Part shown: piece by piece, positions 1 to 5,464 of the stretch
How the letters are laid out: each line of letters opens with the position of its first letter
Position numbering within the stretch: position 1 is the first letter of the stretch
Assembly: GCA_012798155.1 (NCBI GenBank)
Contig: JAAZNR010000610.1
Span: forward strand, 1-5,464
Origin: Thermogutta sp.
Lineage (GTDB): Bacteria > Planctomycetota > Planctomycetia > Pirellulales > Thermoguttaceae
Reading direction: 5' to 3'
DNA: 5,464 bases
Position numbers and translations under genes: made by a program
Notes under the pieces: model-generated
Seen by the model: the letters and a program-made list of their open reading frames with translations, nothing else
What the model was told of the DNA's origin: nothing
The model's database searches: none

Positions 1-1476
1 AGCAAGCCGAGCGGCGAGGAGACTCAGCCCGAGAGCGCCGGCGCGGCGTCCGTCCCGGCGGCCTCGCCCGGCGTAGCGGCCGGCGATAGCGGCGGCTGGA
101 CGCCCGCGGAATCCTCGGGGAGCGGCGCGGCGACCCCGTCGTGGGCGACGGCCGGGTCAGGACCTTCCGGCGCCGCACCAAGCCCGACGCCCGCCCCGCC
201 GGAACCAAACAACCCCGTCCCCGGTCCGTCTCCCGGCAGCCCGCCCGATGCCGTCCCTGGCAGCCCGGCTCCTGCCGCGGAATCGCCCGGCTTACCGCCG
301 GCCCCTTTCGCGCCGCCGGCCCCGTTCGCACCCCCGGCCCCTTCCGCACCGCCGGGGGCCGCCGGCCTGCCGCCTGCCGACGGGGAGCGGACGGCGACTG
401 CGGCGGATGGGTTGCCAATACCGGACTTGGGAGTCGAAGCGACCTCCGCTGCCACGCCCGCCGAGGCATCTCAAACCGACTTCGCCGACTTCTCCCTGAG
501 CCAGACAGCACCGGCAACGTACCTCTCGGAATCGGGTAACGGCGATTTGCCGCCGCTGGTCCCCCTGACATCGGCTTCCGCCCCCCCGGCCCCGGCTTCC
601 GGCAGCGGGGCCGTTCGCCGCGTTCAGCGGTATGCCGCGGCCGGTGCCGACCCGGCGGATGTCCAAGATGCCGCGAACGACCCGGCCTTGCTGGTAGACG
701 TCCTGCCCACGTTGTCCACGCTTCCGCCGGTCGAGCAAAATCGGCGTCTTGCGGCCCTCTTGTTCGGCCGCGAGCTTCTGCCCCCGCAGGCGGAGGCGAC
801 GCACCTGGCGGACCTGCTCCGGGCATGTCCTTCCACGCAGCGGCGGGAGCTGTTGTCGGCTTATTGGGACACCGCCGCGCGCAAGGCGGAATATATCGCC
901 TGGATGCAGCAGACGATCCTCTTGGCGGAGCTTTTTCCCTCCGCGCTGCAGCAATGGTCTCGGCCCGGCGGCGCCCCGGCCATGCTGGAATTGCAGGCCG
1001 CACGCACGGCGGCGGACGCCGGCTTGGAAGATGCCCACCGCCGCTTGATCGAGACGGCTTTCCGGTTGGGCGCGGCGGCCGGGCGAAATACCGACGTCCT
1101 CCCCATCCCGGCCGGCGTGCCGTTCGTCGGGCCGTATGCGGCCCGCGCCGAGGCCTTGCCGGCGTCCCTCCGCGCCCGGTCCGACATCCAAACCTACTTG
1201 GCACGACTCGAGGGCGGCTTTCCGACCCTGTCTCATCGCATGCGCGCGGCCGCGGCCTGGGACGACGCCCGCCGCGCGGCGGAACGCCGATTCGCCCAAG
1301 GGACGGGACCGTTGGGCGACGTCCTGGAGCTTGCCGACGCCGAGTTCCGGGAATTGCTGCGGTACTCGGCAGCGGCTCGGGCGTACAATACGTGCATTGG
1401 GGAATACGTCCTGACGGCCTATCCCGACCTGGCACCGGACGTGCTGCTCGCAGCGTTGGGCGCGGCGGATGCGTGA
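1..1476 (+). CDS. Uncharacterised protein: Pro/Ala-rich linker plus helical domain (5' end outside window)
   Basis: Frame 1 is open from the first base to TGA at 1474-1476, giving 491 residues with no start inside the window, so the gene is 5'-truncated. Residues 1 to about 200 are low-complexity Pro/Ala/Gly/Ser, including three PPAPxA units at 99-116, and look like a disordered linker. From about residue 204 (VRRVQRY) to the end the sequence is Ala/Leu/Arg/Glu-rich and predicted helical by eye, with no membrane segment. It contains LPIPAGVPFVGPY at about 367-379 and ends with a YNTCIGEYVLTAYP stretch (462-475). From memory, a Pro-containing 'VGxY' stretch and a C-terminal 'YNxxIxEYxL' helix occur in large uncharacterised planctomycete proteins that resemble TolC-type helical hairpins. 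That link is inference. I do not recognise a function. The missing N-terminus could hold a signal peptide. An internal TTG at 412 is an unlikely start because the same frame continues upstream in the same style. Confidence 0.75.
   Translation, partial: SKPSGEETQPESAGAASVPAASPGVAAGDSGGWTPAESSGSGAATPSWATAGSGPSGAAPSPTPAPPEPNNPVPGPSPGSPPDAVPGSPAPAAESPGLPPAPFAPPAPFAPPAPSAPPGAAGLPPADGERTATAADGLPIPDLGVEATSAATPAEASQTDFADFSLSQTAPATYLSESGNGDLPPLVPLTSASAPPAPASGSGAVRRVQRYAAAGADPADVQDAANDPALLVDVLPTLSTLPPVEQNRRLAALLFGRELLPPQAEATHLADLLRACPSTQRRELLSAYWDTAARKAEYIAWMQQTILLAELFPSALQQWSRPGGAPAMLELQAARTAADAGLEDAHRRLIETAFRLGAAAGRNTDVLPIPAGVPFVGPYAARAEALPASLRARSDIQTYLARLEGGFPTLSHRMRAAAAWDDARRAAERRFAQGTGPLGDVLELADAEFRELLRYSAAARAYNTCIGEYVLTAYPDLAPDVLLAALGAADA
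295..348 (+). repeat. Three 18-bp tandem units encoding PPAPFA/PPAPFA/PPAPSA
   Basis: Units are 295-312, 313-330 and 331-348, each six codons in frame with the surrounding gene. Units 1 and 2 differ at two bases; unit 3 is more diverged. The repeat extends the Pro/Ala linker and probably arose by slippage or unequal recombination. Copy number may vary between strains. Confidence 0.85.
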
Positions 1477-1564
1477 CGCCCGGCCGTGCCTTTCCGCCTG
1501 CCCGGTGCCGGCCGACCTTTTCCCGGCCGCAACGGCCCGGAGCGGCGGACAAGGCCGATCCGCC

Positions 1565-1648
1565 GATCAAGTTTGCCAATTCCGTGACCAAGTTCGGCAA
1601 TTCGCCGGCCAAGTTTGCCGATTCGCCGACCAAGTTCGACAAGTTCGT
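1565..1648 (+). repeat. 21-bp tandem repeat, four units, upstream of the dus gene
   Basis: Units lie at 1565-1585, 1586-1606, 1607-1627 and 1628-1648, with consensus close to GACCAAGTTYGCCAATTCGCC. The first three match well; the fourth keeps only its first half. The array sits in the 202-bp gap between the first gene and the dus start at 1679, ending about 30 bp before that ATG. Because 21 bp is seven codons, two frames stay open through it (reading xDQVxQF or xKFANSP heptapeptides). No coding role is supported. It could be a simple slippage array or a leader or regulatory element. Confidence 0.8.
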
Positions 1649-1678
1649 TTTCTTCGCAGCGCAGCCCTACACCGAATC

Positions 1679-2785
1679 ATGAGCGAGAGTTCGCTTTTCA
1701 GCCTCGATCAACCGCCGACCATCCGCAACGCGGCGGAGCACGAGCGGGGATCGAGCGGCGGCACGGCCCCGGCGGCACGATCCGTCCGCTTGGGCGGCGT
1801 GACGATTTTTCCGCCTTTGTTTCAAGCCCCGATGGCGGGCTACACCAATTACGCCTTCCGCCGACTGCTCCGCGAATTGGGGGGCGTCGGGCTGCTTTGC
1901 ACCGAGATGGTCAGCGCCCGCGGCTTCCTGGAAATCGATGCCCGCAAGCAAAGCTATCCCGAGCGGCTGTGGGGCGTCCGTGACGAGCCGCGGCCCTTGG
2001 CGGTGCAGATTTGGGACAACGAGCCGGGCAAGCTGGGCGAGGTGGCCGCCCGCATCGTGGAAGAGTTCCGCCCCAGCAGCCTGGATATCAATTTCGGTTG
2101 TCCGGCCGAGGAGATCACGCATCGCGTCTCCTGCGGTGCGTTCCTGTTGCAGTTTCCCGACAAGGTGGGAGAGCTGACGGCGGAGGTCGTCCGCCGCGCC
2201 GCGCCCGTGCCGGTCACCGCCAAAATCCGGTTGGGCTGGACGGACAGCGCCATCACCGCTCCGGAAACGGCGGCGGTACTGGAGCAGGCCGGGGCGGCCG
2301 CCGTCTTCGTCCATGCCCGCACCGCGCAGCAAAAATATCGCGGCACCGCCGACTGGGACCGAATGGCCGAGATCAAGGCCCGGTTGCGACGCATCCCCTT
2401 GATCGGCAACGGCGACATACGGACTTGGGAAGAGGCGGCGGCGGCTTTGCGGCGGTTTCCCGTGGACGGCGTGATGATCGGCCGCGCGGCGATCAGCCGG
2501 CCCTGGCTGTTCGCGCAGGCGTCGGCCGCCTTGGCCGGCCGGCCGGTCCCGGCGGAACCCTCACCTGAGGAGCAGCGCGAGCTGCTCCTCGACCTCTGCC
2601 GTTCGCTGACCGAACAATTCGACGCCCATCGCGCCGTGATCCTGATGCGGAAGTACGTCTGCCGGTTTTGCCTGGGCCGCCCCGGCGCCAAACTCTTGCG
2701 GACGCACGTCTCCGCAGCGTCCGACATGAAAACGCTGATCCGCGCGGTGGACGCCTTCTACTCGGCCGCGGACAAGACGGAATAG
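1679..2785 (+). CDS. dusB: tRNA-dihydrouridine synthase, DusB-type
   Basis: This cytosolic FMN-dependent enzyme reduces uridine to dihydrouridine in tRNA using NADPH. The 368-residue product shows the family landmarks in order: FMN-binding QAPMAGYTNYAFR (49-61), TEMVSARG (75-82), DINFGCP (136-142) with N138 and catalytic C141, TAKIRLGW (180-187) with K182, VHARTAQQKYRG (211-222) with H212, IGNGDI (242-247), and the phosphate-binding MIGRAAISRPWLF (266-278). A helical C-terminal tRNA-binding region follows at about 297-365. The C-terminal MRKYVCRFCLGRPGA fits DusB better than DusA or DusC, but the tRNA position modified cannot be read from sequence. E. coli DusB is about 321 residues; the surplus here is mostly a poorly conserved 40-residue N-terminus. 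ATG at 1679 was chosen because the sequence before it is repeat-derived. There is no clear Shine-Dalgarno site. An in-frame ATG at 1469 overlaps the previous stop codon and would add 70 residues. Confidence 0.93.
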   Translation: MSESSLFSLDQPPTIRNAAEHERGSSGGTAPAARSVRLGGVTIFPPLFQAPMAGYTNYAFRRLLRELGGVGLLCTEMVSARGFLEIDARKQSYPERLWGVRDEPRPLAVQIWDNEPGKLGEVAARIVEEFRPSSLDINFGCPAEEITHRVSCGAFLLQFPDKVGELTAEVVRRAAPVPVTAKIRLGWTDSAITAPETAAVLEQAGAAAVFVHARTAQQKYRGTADWDRMAEIKARLRRIPLIGNGDIRTWEEAAAALRRFPVDGVMIGRAAISRPWLFAQASAALAGRPVPAEPSPEEQRELLLDLCRSLTEQFDAHRAVILMRKYVCRFCLGRPGAKLLRTHVSAASDMKTLIRAVDAFYSAADKTE

Positions 2786-2889
2786 GCCCGGACTCGGCCT
2801 CACCCGGGCGGCTGAGACGCCGGTCATGGTCGGGCGAACTCGGCACCAAGGGATCGAGGCGGAACGCCTTTCGCAAAGAGAGACCCGGC

Positions 2890-3837
2890 ATGGCGACCAG
2901 CAACGCTCTTTCTTCGGACGGCACGATCGCGGGACACCTCGTGCTCAGCACGTGGCATTTCGGCCGGACGGCCAATCGCGCGGCCTGGGAAGCGCTGGCG
3001 CGTGCCGAGGCCGACGCCTTGGACGCCGTGGAGGCCGGCTGTCGCGCCGTGGAGGCCGACCCCGAGGTCACCAGCGTGGGCTACGGCGGTCTGCCCGACG
3101 CGGCCGGGGAGGTGACCTTGGATGCCGTCATCATGGAGTCGCCGGCCCGCTGCGGCGGGGTCGCCTGTCTGCGAGGCTTTCCGCATCCCATCTCCGTGGC
3201 ACGCCGCGTCATGGAGAAGACCCCGCACGTCCTCTTGGTCGCTGCGGGAGCCGAGACCTTCGCCCTGCAAGAGGGCTTCACGCCGCGAGACCTCCTCACG
3301 CCTGCCGCACGAAAACGCTGGGAAGAGTACCGCCGGGACCATCAACGCGGGCAGTCGCCCGAGCACGCCGCGTCCAATCACGATCCCGCGGCCGAGGGCC
3401 ACGACACCGTGGGCGTGCTGGTCCGCTTGGCGGACGGGCGGTTGGCCGGCGGATGCTCGACCAGCGGTCTGGCCTTCAAGCTCCCCGGCCGGGTCGGCGA
3501 CTCGCCCATCGTGGGTCACGGCCTGTACGTCGATCCCGATGTCGGCGCTGCGGTCGGGACCGGGCACGGCGAGCTGATCAGCCGCGTCTGCGGGACCTTT
3601 CTGATCGTCGAGGAAATCCGCCGCGGGACCGCTCCCCTCGAAGCGATTGGGAAGGCCTTGGAGCGGATCGCCCGGTCATGCCGCCCTCTGCCTCGGCGGC
3701 AGGCCGCCTTCCTGGCCGTCACCCCGGACGGACGTTGGGCCGCCGGGAGCCTGCGGCCGGGCTTTCAGGCCGCCCTGCGAACGGACGCCATCGATACGCT
3801 GCTGCCCCCGCAAACCGTCCTGCTGGGCGATGAGTAG
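2890..3837 (+). CDS. Glycosylasparaginase / isoaspartyl peptidase-type asparaginase (Ntn hydrolase)
   Basis: Family members are made as one chain that self-cleaves before a Thr, which becomes the N-terminal nucleophile. They hydrolyse the amide of N-acetylglucosaminyl-asparagine, asparagine or beta-aspartyl peptides. In this 315-residue product the cleavage site is GHD|TVG (170-175) with nucleophile T173, giving subunits of about 172 and 143 residues. Substrate and active-site residues line up with the Flavobacterium glycosylasparaginase pattern: STWHFG (20-25) with W22, CSTSG (189-193) with T191, GRVGDSPI (200-207) with R201 and D204, and GTGHGE (223-228) with T224 and G225. PISVARRVMEKTPHVLLV (100-117) is also typical. 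These features favour the glycosylasparaginase branch, but the substrate is not proven. The usual MDG after 'LDAxI' reads MES here (82-84). No signal peptide is visible, unlike the secreted or lysosomal relatives. ATG at 2890 follows a weak AGAGAG site (2877-2882). The gene lies 104 bp downstream of dus. Confidence 0.92.
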   Translation: MATSNALSSDGTIAGHLVLSTWHFGRTANRAAWEALARAEADALDAVEAGCRAVEADPEVTSVGYGGLPDAAGEVTLDAVIMESPARCGGVACLRGFPHPISVARRVMEKTPHVLLVAAGAETFALQEGFTPRDLLTPAARKRWEEYRRDHQRGQSPEHAASNHDPAAEGHDTVGVLVRLADGRLAGGCSTSGLAFKLPGRVGDSPIVGHGLYVDPDVGAAVGTGHGELISRVCGTFLIVEEIRRGTAPLEAIGKALERIARSCRPLPRRQAAFLAVTPDGRWAAGSLRPGFQAALRTDAIDTLLPPQTVLLGDE

Positions 3838-3881
3838 CCTCGCTGGACAGCCCTCCCTCCGGCAGTCTCGCGCCGCTTCCA

Positions 3882-3901
3882 CCGCCGGCTTACGCCGGCG
3901 G
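3882..3901. repeat. Hairpin repeat, copy 1 (8-bp stem, TTAC loop)
   Basis: CCGCCGGC (3882-3889), loop TTAC (3890-3893) and GCCGGCGG (3894-3901) form a perfect 8-bp stem. The hairpin begins 45 bp after the asparaginase stop codon and is followed by CTC, as in copy 2. From memory, 'GCTTACGC'-centred hairpins occur between genes in Pirellulales genomes. Confidence 0.8.
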
Positions 3902-3925
3902 CTCGCGTTCGATTGCGCTATAACA

Positions 3926-3945
3926 CCACCAGCTTACGCTGGTGG
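3926..3945. repeat. Hairpin repeat, copy 2 (8-bp stem, TTAC loop)
   Basis: CCACCAGC (3926-3933), loop TTAC (3934-3937) and GCTGGTGG (3938-3945) form a perfect 8-bp stem. Relative to copy 1, stem positions 3 and 6 change from G-C to A-T with both partners altered, so pairing is kept. The nearest T-run (3964-3967) is 18 bases after the stem, too far for a classical terminator. Confidence 0.82.
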
Positions 3946-3977
3946 CTCCGGTTGATAGTGTGTGTTTTCCGCCGGCC

Positions 3978-4027
3978 GGGTGGCTGGGGAAATATCGGGG
4001 TGGCTGGGGTCCTCCGGGTGGCTGGGG
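3978..4027 (+). other. Potential G-quadruplex motif with six G-tracts
   Basis: G-tracts lie at 3978-3980, 3986-3989, 3997-4000, 4006-4009, 4016-4018 and 4024-4027. The loops are 5, 7, 5, 6 and 5 bases, all within the usual 1-7 limit, so several overlapping four-tract quadruplexes are possible on the plus strand. The tracts come from three copies of a GGGTGGCTGGGG-like unit at 20- and 18-bp steps. Folding is a prediction from the motif only. Confidence 0.65.
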
Positions 4028-4054
4028 TCGTAGCGAAGCGCAGCCCCCAGACGC
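4018..4054. repeat. 37-bp repeat with CTGGGG/CCCCAG stem, copy 1
   Basis: This segment matches 4088-4124 at 34 of 37 positions; differences are at 4028, 4031 and 4036. CTGGGG (4022-4027) can pair with CCCCAG (4045-4050) around a GC-rich loop holding GTAGCGAAGCGCAGC. Its left end overlaps the last tract of the G-rich region. Confidence 0.82.
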
Positions 4055-4087
4055 GTGGGTGCCACTGCCGGCTTGCACAGACGCTGC

Positions 4088-4124
4088 GTGGCTGGGGACG
4101 CAGCGTAGCGCAGCCCCCAGACGC
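4088..4124. repeat. 37-bp repeat with CTGGGG/CCCCAG stem, copy 2
   Basis: This is the second copy, offset 70 bp from the first. CTGGGG (4092-4097) can pair with CCCCAG (4115-4120). It can fold in a second, exclusive way: ACGCTGCGT (4081-4089) is the exact reverse complement of ACGCAGCGT (4098-4106). It ends 18 bp before the DUF1559 stop codon. Confidence 0.82.
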
Positions 4125-4142
4125 CCGTCACCCCATCCACGT

Positions 4143-5270
4143 TCACGGCGCGGAGTACGCCTCGCCGCCGGCCTTGGATCCGAGCGCGCCCCAGACACCG
4201 TAGAAACTCGGGTCGCTCTTGGGCTGTATTACCCCCGGTGCCAGATTGCCGGTATCAATGGTGCTGCTGACAAACCGCACCGACCCGTCCACAAACAAGG
4301 CGTTCACGCCGCCCGGGTGCCGGCTCACCGGCGGAAGAGTCAAATGCACGCCGTCGCCGTAACGAGCGCTATCCTCAGCACAGGAAGGGGAGTTGGGCGC
4401 CAAGACGGTCGTAATTCCGACATACATCGGCTGGCCGTCCGTCCACGAATTGCCCCACCGGTCTCCCTGAACCGTCGTCCCGGCTACGTAGTATTTGCCG
4501 TCCGTCTGGTTCAAGCAGACCTGAGGCGTCGCTCGCAGCCCCCCGACCGGCGACGCAATGGCCCGGAGGTGTTCCACTTGCCGGGCGCTAACCGAAACCG
4601 GTTGTTCGCCACCTGGAGTGCCCTTGCTGCATAACCGCTCGCTCATGGCGATCGTGTTGCTGGTTCCATCGGTCACGTGGGCCATGCTGTAACAACGTCT
4701 GAAAGCAAACATACCGCGAACATCCTGAGCGTCGCGAATACTCTCGATCTGGTCGCCGATGCTGAAACCGTAGCTGTTGTATCGCCCGCGATTGTCGGGA
4801 TAGCCGTTGTCCGATGGGCAGAGCAGTAGGTCGGGGGAGTCGTTCCAGACCGACCAGCTTTGCCAACCTCGCGGACCGTGCGGTGCCACCGGCGTCCCGC
4901 CGTTGGTCACTCCCGTCGGATCGCCCGCCGCGATCTGATCGTACAGCGCCCGCTGTTCCATAAACGGCAGGAGAGGGATGAAACCGGACTTGCGCTCTCC
5001 GTTGCCGTTCCAGTTTCCCGTGAATCCGGGCCAGTTCGAGCCTGTCCCGCCTTTGCGATACGGGAAGACCTTGTTGACATCGTGGTAGTTTTGCAGGGCC
5101 AGCCCCAACTGCTTCAGGTTATTGGTGCACTGCGCCCGCCGGGCGGCCTCCCGCGCGGCCTGCACCGCCGGCAACAGCAGGGCGATCAAGATGCCGATGA
5201 TCGCGATCACGACCAGCAGCTCCACGAGGGTGAACCCTCGCCGTTGAATGGAACCCAATTGCCGCTTCAT
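4143..5270 (-). CDS. DUF1559 protein with prepilin-type N-terminus and H-X9-DG motif
   Basis: The 375-residue product begins with a basic leader and type III (prepilin) signal, [26 protein letters not shown]. Prepilin peptidase would cut after G12, leaving F13 as the mature N-terminus with the conserved Glu at mature position 5 (E17). A single hydrophobic helix (about 13-34) leads into [28 protein letters not shown], the hallmark of the planctomycete DUF1559 family. Further family marks are LLCPSD (149-154), [13 protein letters not shown] (199-211), H318-X9-D328-G329 in [12 protein letters not shown], and the C-terminal [13 protein letters not shown]. The length is normal and the gene looks intact. 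Six cysteines follow the membrane helix. Such proteins are presumed to be exported pseudopilin-like surface or periplasmic proteins; their true role is unknown. The start is fixed by a strong ribosome binding site five bases upstream. The gene is convergent with the asparaginase and shares no operon with it. Confidence 0.95.
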   Translation of the reverse strand: MKRQLGSIQRRGFTLVELLVVIAIIGILIALLLPAVQAAREAARRAQCTNNLKQLGLALQNYHDVNKVFPYRKGGTGSNWPGFTGNWNGNGERKSGFIPLLPFMEQRALYDQIAAGDPTGVTNGGTPVAPHGPRGWQSWSVWNDSPDLLLCPSDNGYPDNRGRYNSYGFSIGDQIESIRDAQDVRGMFAFRRCYSMAHVTDGTSNTIAMSERLCSKGTPGGEQPVSVSARQVEHLRAIASPVGGLRATPQVCLNQTDGKYYVAGTTVQGDRWGNSWTDGQPMYVGITTVLAPNSPSCAEDSARYGDGVHLTLPPVSRHPGGVNALFVDGSVRFVSSTIDTGNLAPGVIQPKSDPSFYGVWGALGSKAGGEAYSAP

Positions 5271-5464
5271 TTCGCACCTCCGATTCCAGAAGGAGAAAAG
5301 GGACCTGAACTCCGACCAACCGAACCTTCGTATCGACCGAGAAATCGGTTGACGCCGGACGGGCCCTGCGCCGTTGCGCCCCTACCGGTTCTTCACCCTT
5401 CGAGAAGACGTTTGCCGACGGAAAAGGCGGGGTCAGCCGGCTCGGCGGCGGTCTTGCCGAACCG
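5271..5464 (-). other. 5' leader and upstream region of the DUF1559 gene
   Basis: These 194 bp carry the ribosome binding site and a small inverted repeat (ACCGA 5336-5340, GAAA, TCGGT 5345-5349). I see no convincing -35/-10 pair on the minus strand. At the far end the minus strand has a 23-codon open stretch (5464 down to a TGA at 5393-5395, reading RFGKTAAEPADPAFSVGKRLLEG). It could be the tail of a neighbouring gene, but it is too short to call. Confidence 0.45.
5276..5281 (-). promoter_or_regulatory. Strong Shine-Dalgarno site for the DUF1559 gene
   Basis: On the minus strand GGAGGT lies five bases before the ATG at 5270. It is the only clear Shine-Dalgarno site in the window; dus has none and the asparaginase has a weak AGAGAG. 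It confirms the start codon and suggests efficient translation. Confidence 0.8.

Larger units (their letters stand above)
3838..4142. other. 305-bp gap between convergent genes, filled with structured repeats
   Basis: No credible gene lies here. Open frames across it are Pro/Gly-rich and differ in register, as expected from GC-rich non-coding DNA. The stretch holds two hairpins with the same TTAC loop, four copies of TGGCTGGGG (3981, 4001, 4019, 4089), six clustered G-tracts and two 37-bp hairpin repeats. Transcription enters from both sides, so it may act as a bidirectional transcription end. No hairpin is directly followed by a T-run, so no canonical intrinsic terminator can be called. Confidence 0.75.

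Noticed and set aside
292..1299. Long open frame on the minus strand opposite the first gene
   Set aside because: It is Arg/Gly-rich with no recognisable domain, as expected for an antisense frame of GC-rich coding DNA. The plus-strand frame extends through the whole region and has plausible helical protein composition.
2786..2809. Inverted repeat GCCCGG (2786-2791) / CCGGGC (2804-2809) just after the dus stop as a terminator
   Set aside because: The stem is 6 bp with a 12-base loop and no T-run follows. The next gene on the same strand starts 80 bp later, so termination here is not supported.
2857..2869. Small hairpin AGGCG-GAA-CGCCT before the asparaginase ribosome binding site, as a regulator
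   Set aside because: Five base pairs with a three-base loop is expected by chance in DNA of this GC content, and no alternative pairing partner was seen.
3926..3967. Second hairpin plus TTTT as an intrinsic terminator
   Set aside because: The T-run begins 18 bases after the stem and is only four long, so it does not fit the classical form. A role for the hairpin in RNA-end protection remains open.
3882..4124. CRISPR array
   Set aside because: Repeat units are of two unrelated kinds, spacing is irregular, only two copies of each long unit exist and there are no cas genes.
3942..4634. Open frame running from the intergenic repeats into the DUF1559 gene on the plus strand
   Set aside because: It starts in repeat DNA and continues antisense to a gene with clear family motifs. 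Its product has no domain-like composition.
5336..5349. Inverted repeat with GAAA loop in the DUF1559 leader, as a riboswitch or operator
   Set aside because: A single 5-bp stem does not match any riboswitch class, and in the minus-strand transcript the loop would read TTTC, not a GNRA tetraloop.
5393..5464. C-terminal fragment of another minus-strand gene at the right edge
   Set aside because: Only 23 codons are visible before the stop. GC-rich third positions fit coding, but another frame is equally open, so it is not listed as a gene.

Overview
The window is GC-rich chromosomal DNA that most probably comes from a planctomycete (Pirellulales-like). The strongest evidence is the minus-strand gene at 4143-5270. 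It encodes a DUF1559 protein with a prepilin-type N-terminus and a C-terminal H-X9-DG motif, a family greatly expanded in Planctomycetes and rare elsewhere. The Ala/Pro-rich first gene, the weak or absent Shine-Dalgarno sites before some genes and the short hairpin repeats between genes fit the same assignment.

Layout. Positions 1-1476 (+) hold the 3' part of a gene for an uncharacterised protein. It has a long Pro/Ala/Gly-rich linker followed by an alpha-helical domain, and its start lies outside the window. A 202-bp gap follows and carries a 21-bp tandem repeat. Next come a tRNA-dihydrouridine synthase of the DusB type (1679-2785, +) and, after 104 bp, a glycosylasparaginase / isoaspartyl peptidase-type Ntn hydrolase (2890-3837, +). 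A 305-bp gap then separates two convergent genes. It contains two 8-bp-stem hairpins that covary with each other, a run of six G-tracts that fits the G-quadruplex rule, and two copies of a 37-bp hairpin-forming repeat. The DUF1559 gene (4143-5270, -) reads toward this gap, and its 5' leader fills the right end of the window.

How the genes relate. The three plus-strand genes could be co-transcribed, but nothing shows a shared pathway: one modifies tRNA, one hydrolyses an asparagine-linked amide, and the first is unknown. The DUF1559 gene is a separate unit and probably encodes a surface or pseudopilin-like protein.

I found no mobile element with a transposase, no CRISPR array, no RNA gene and no recognisable defence system. 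The least ordinary parts are the non-coding repeats, above all the structured interval between the convergent genes (3882-4124) and the 21-bp array before the dus gene (1565-1648).
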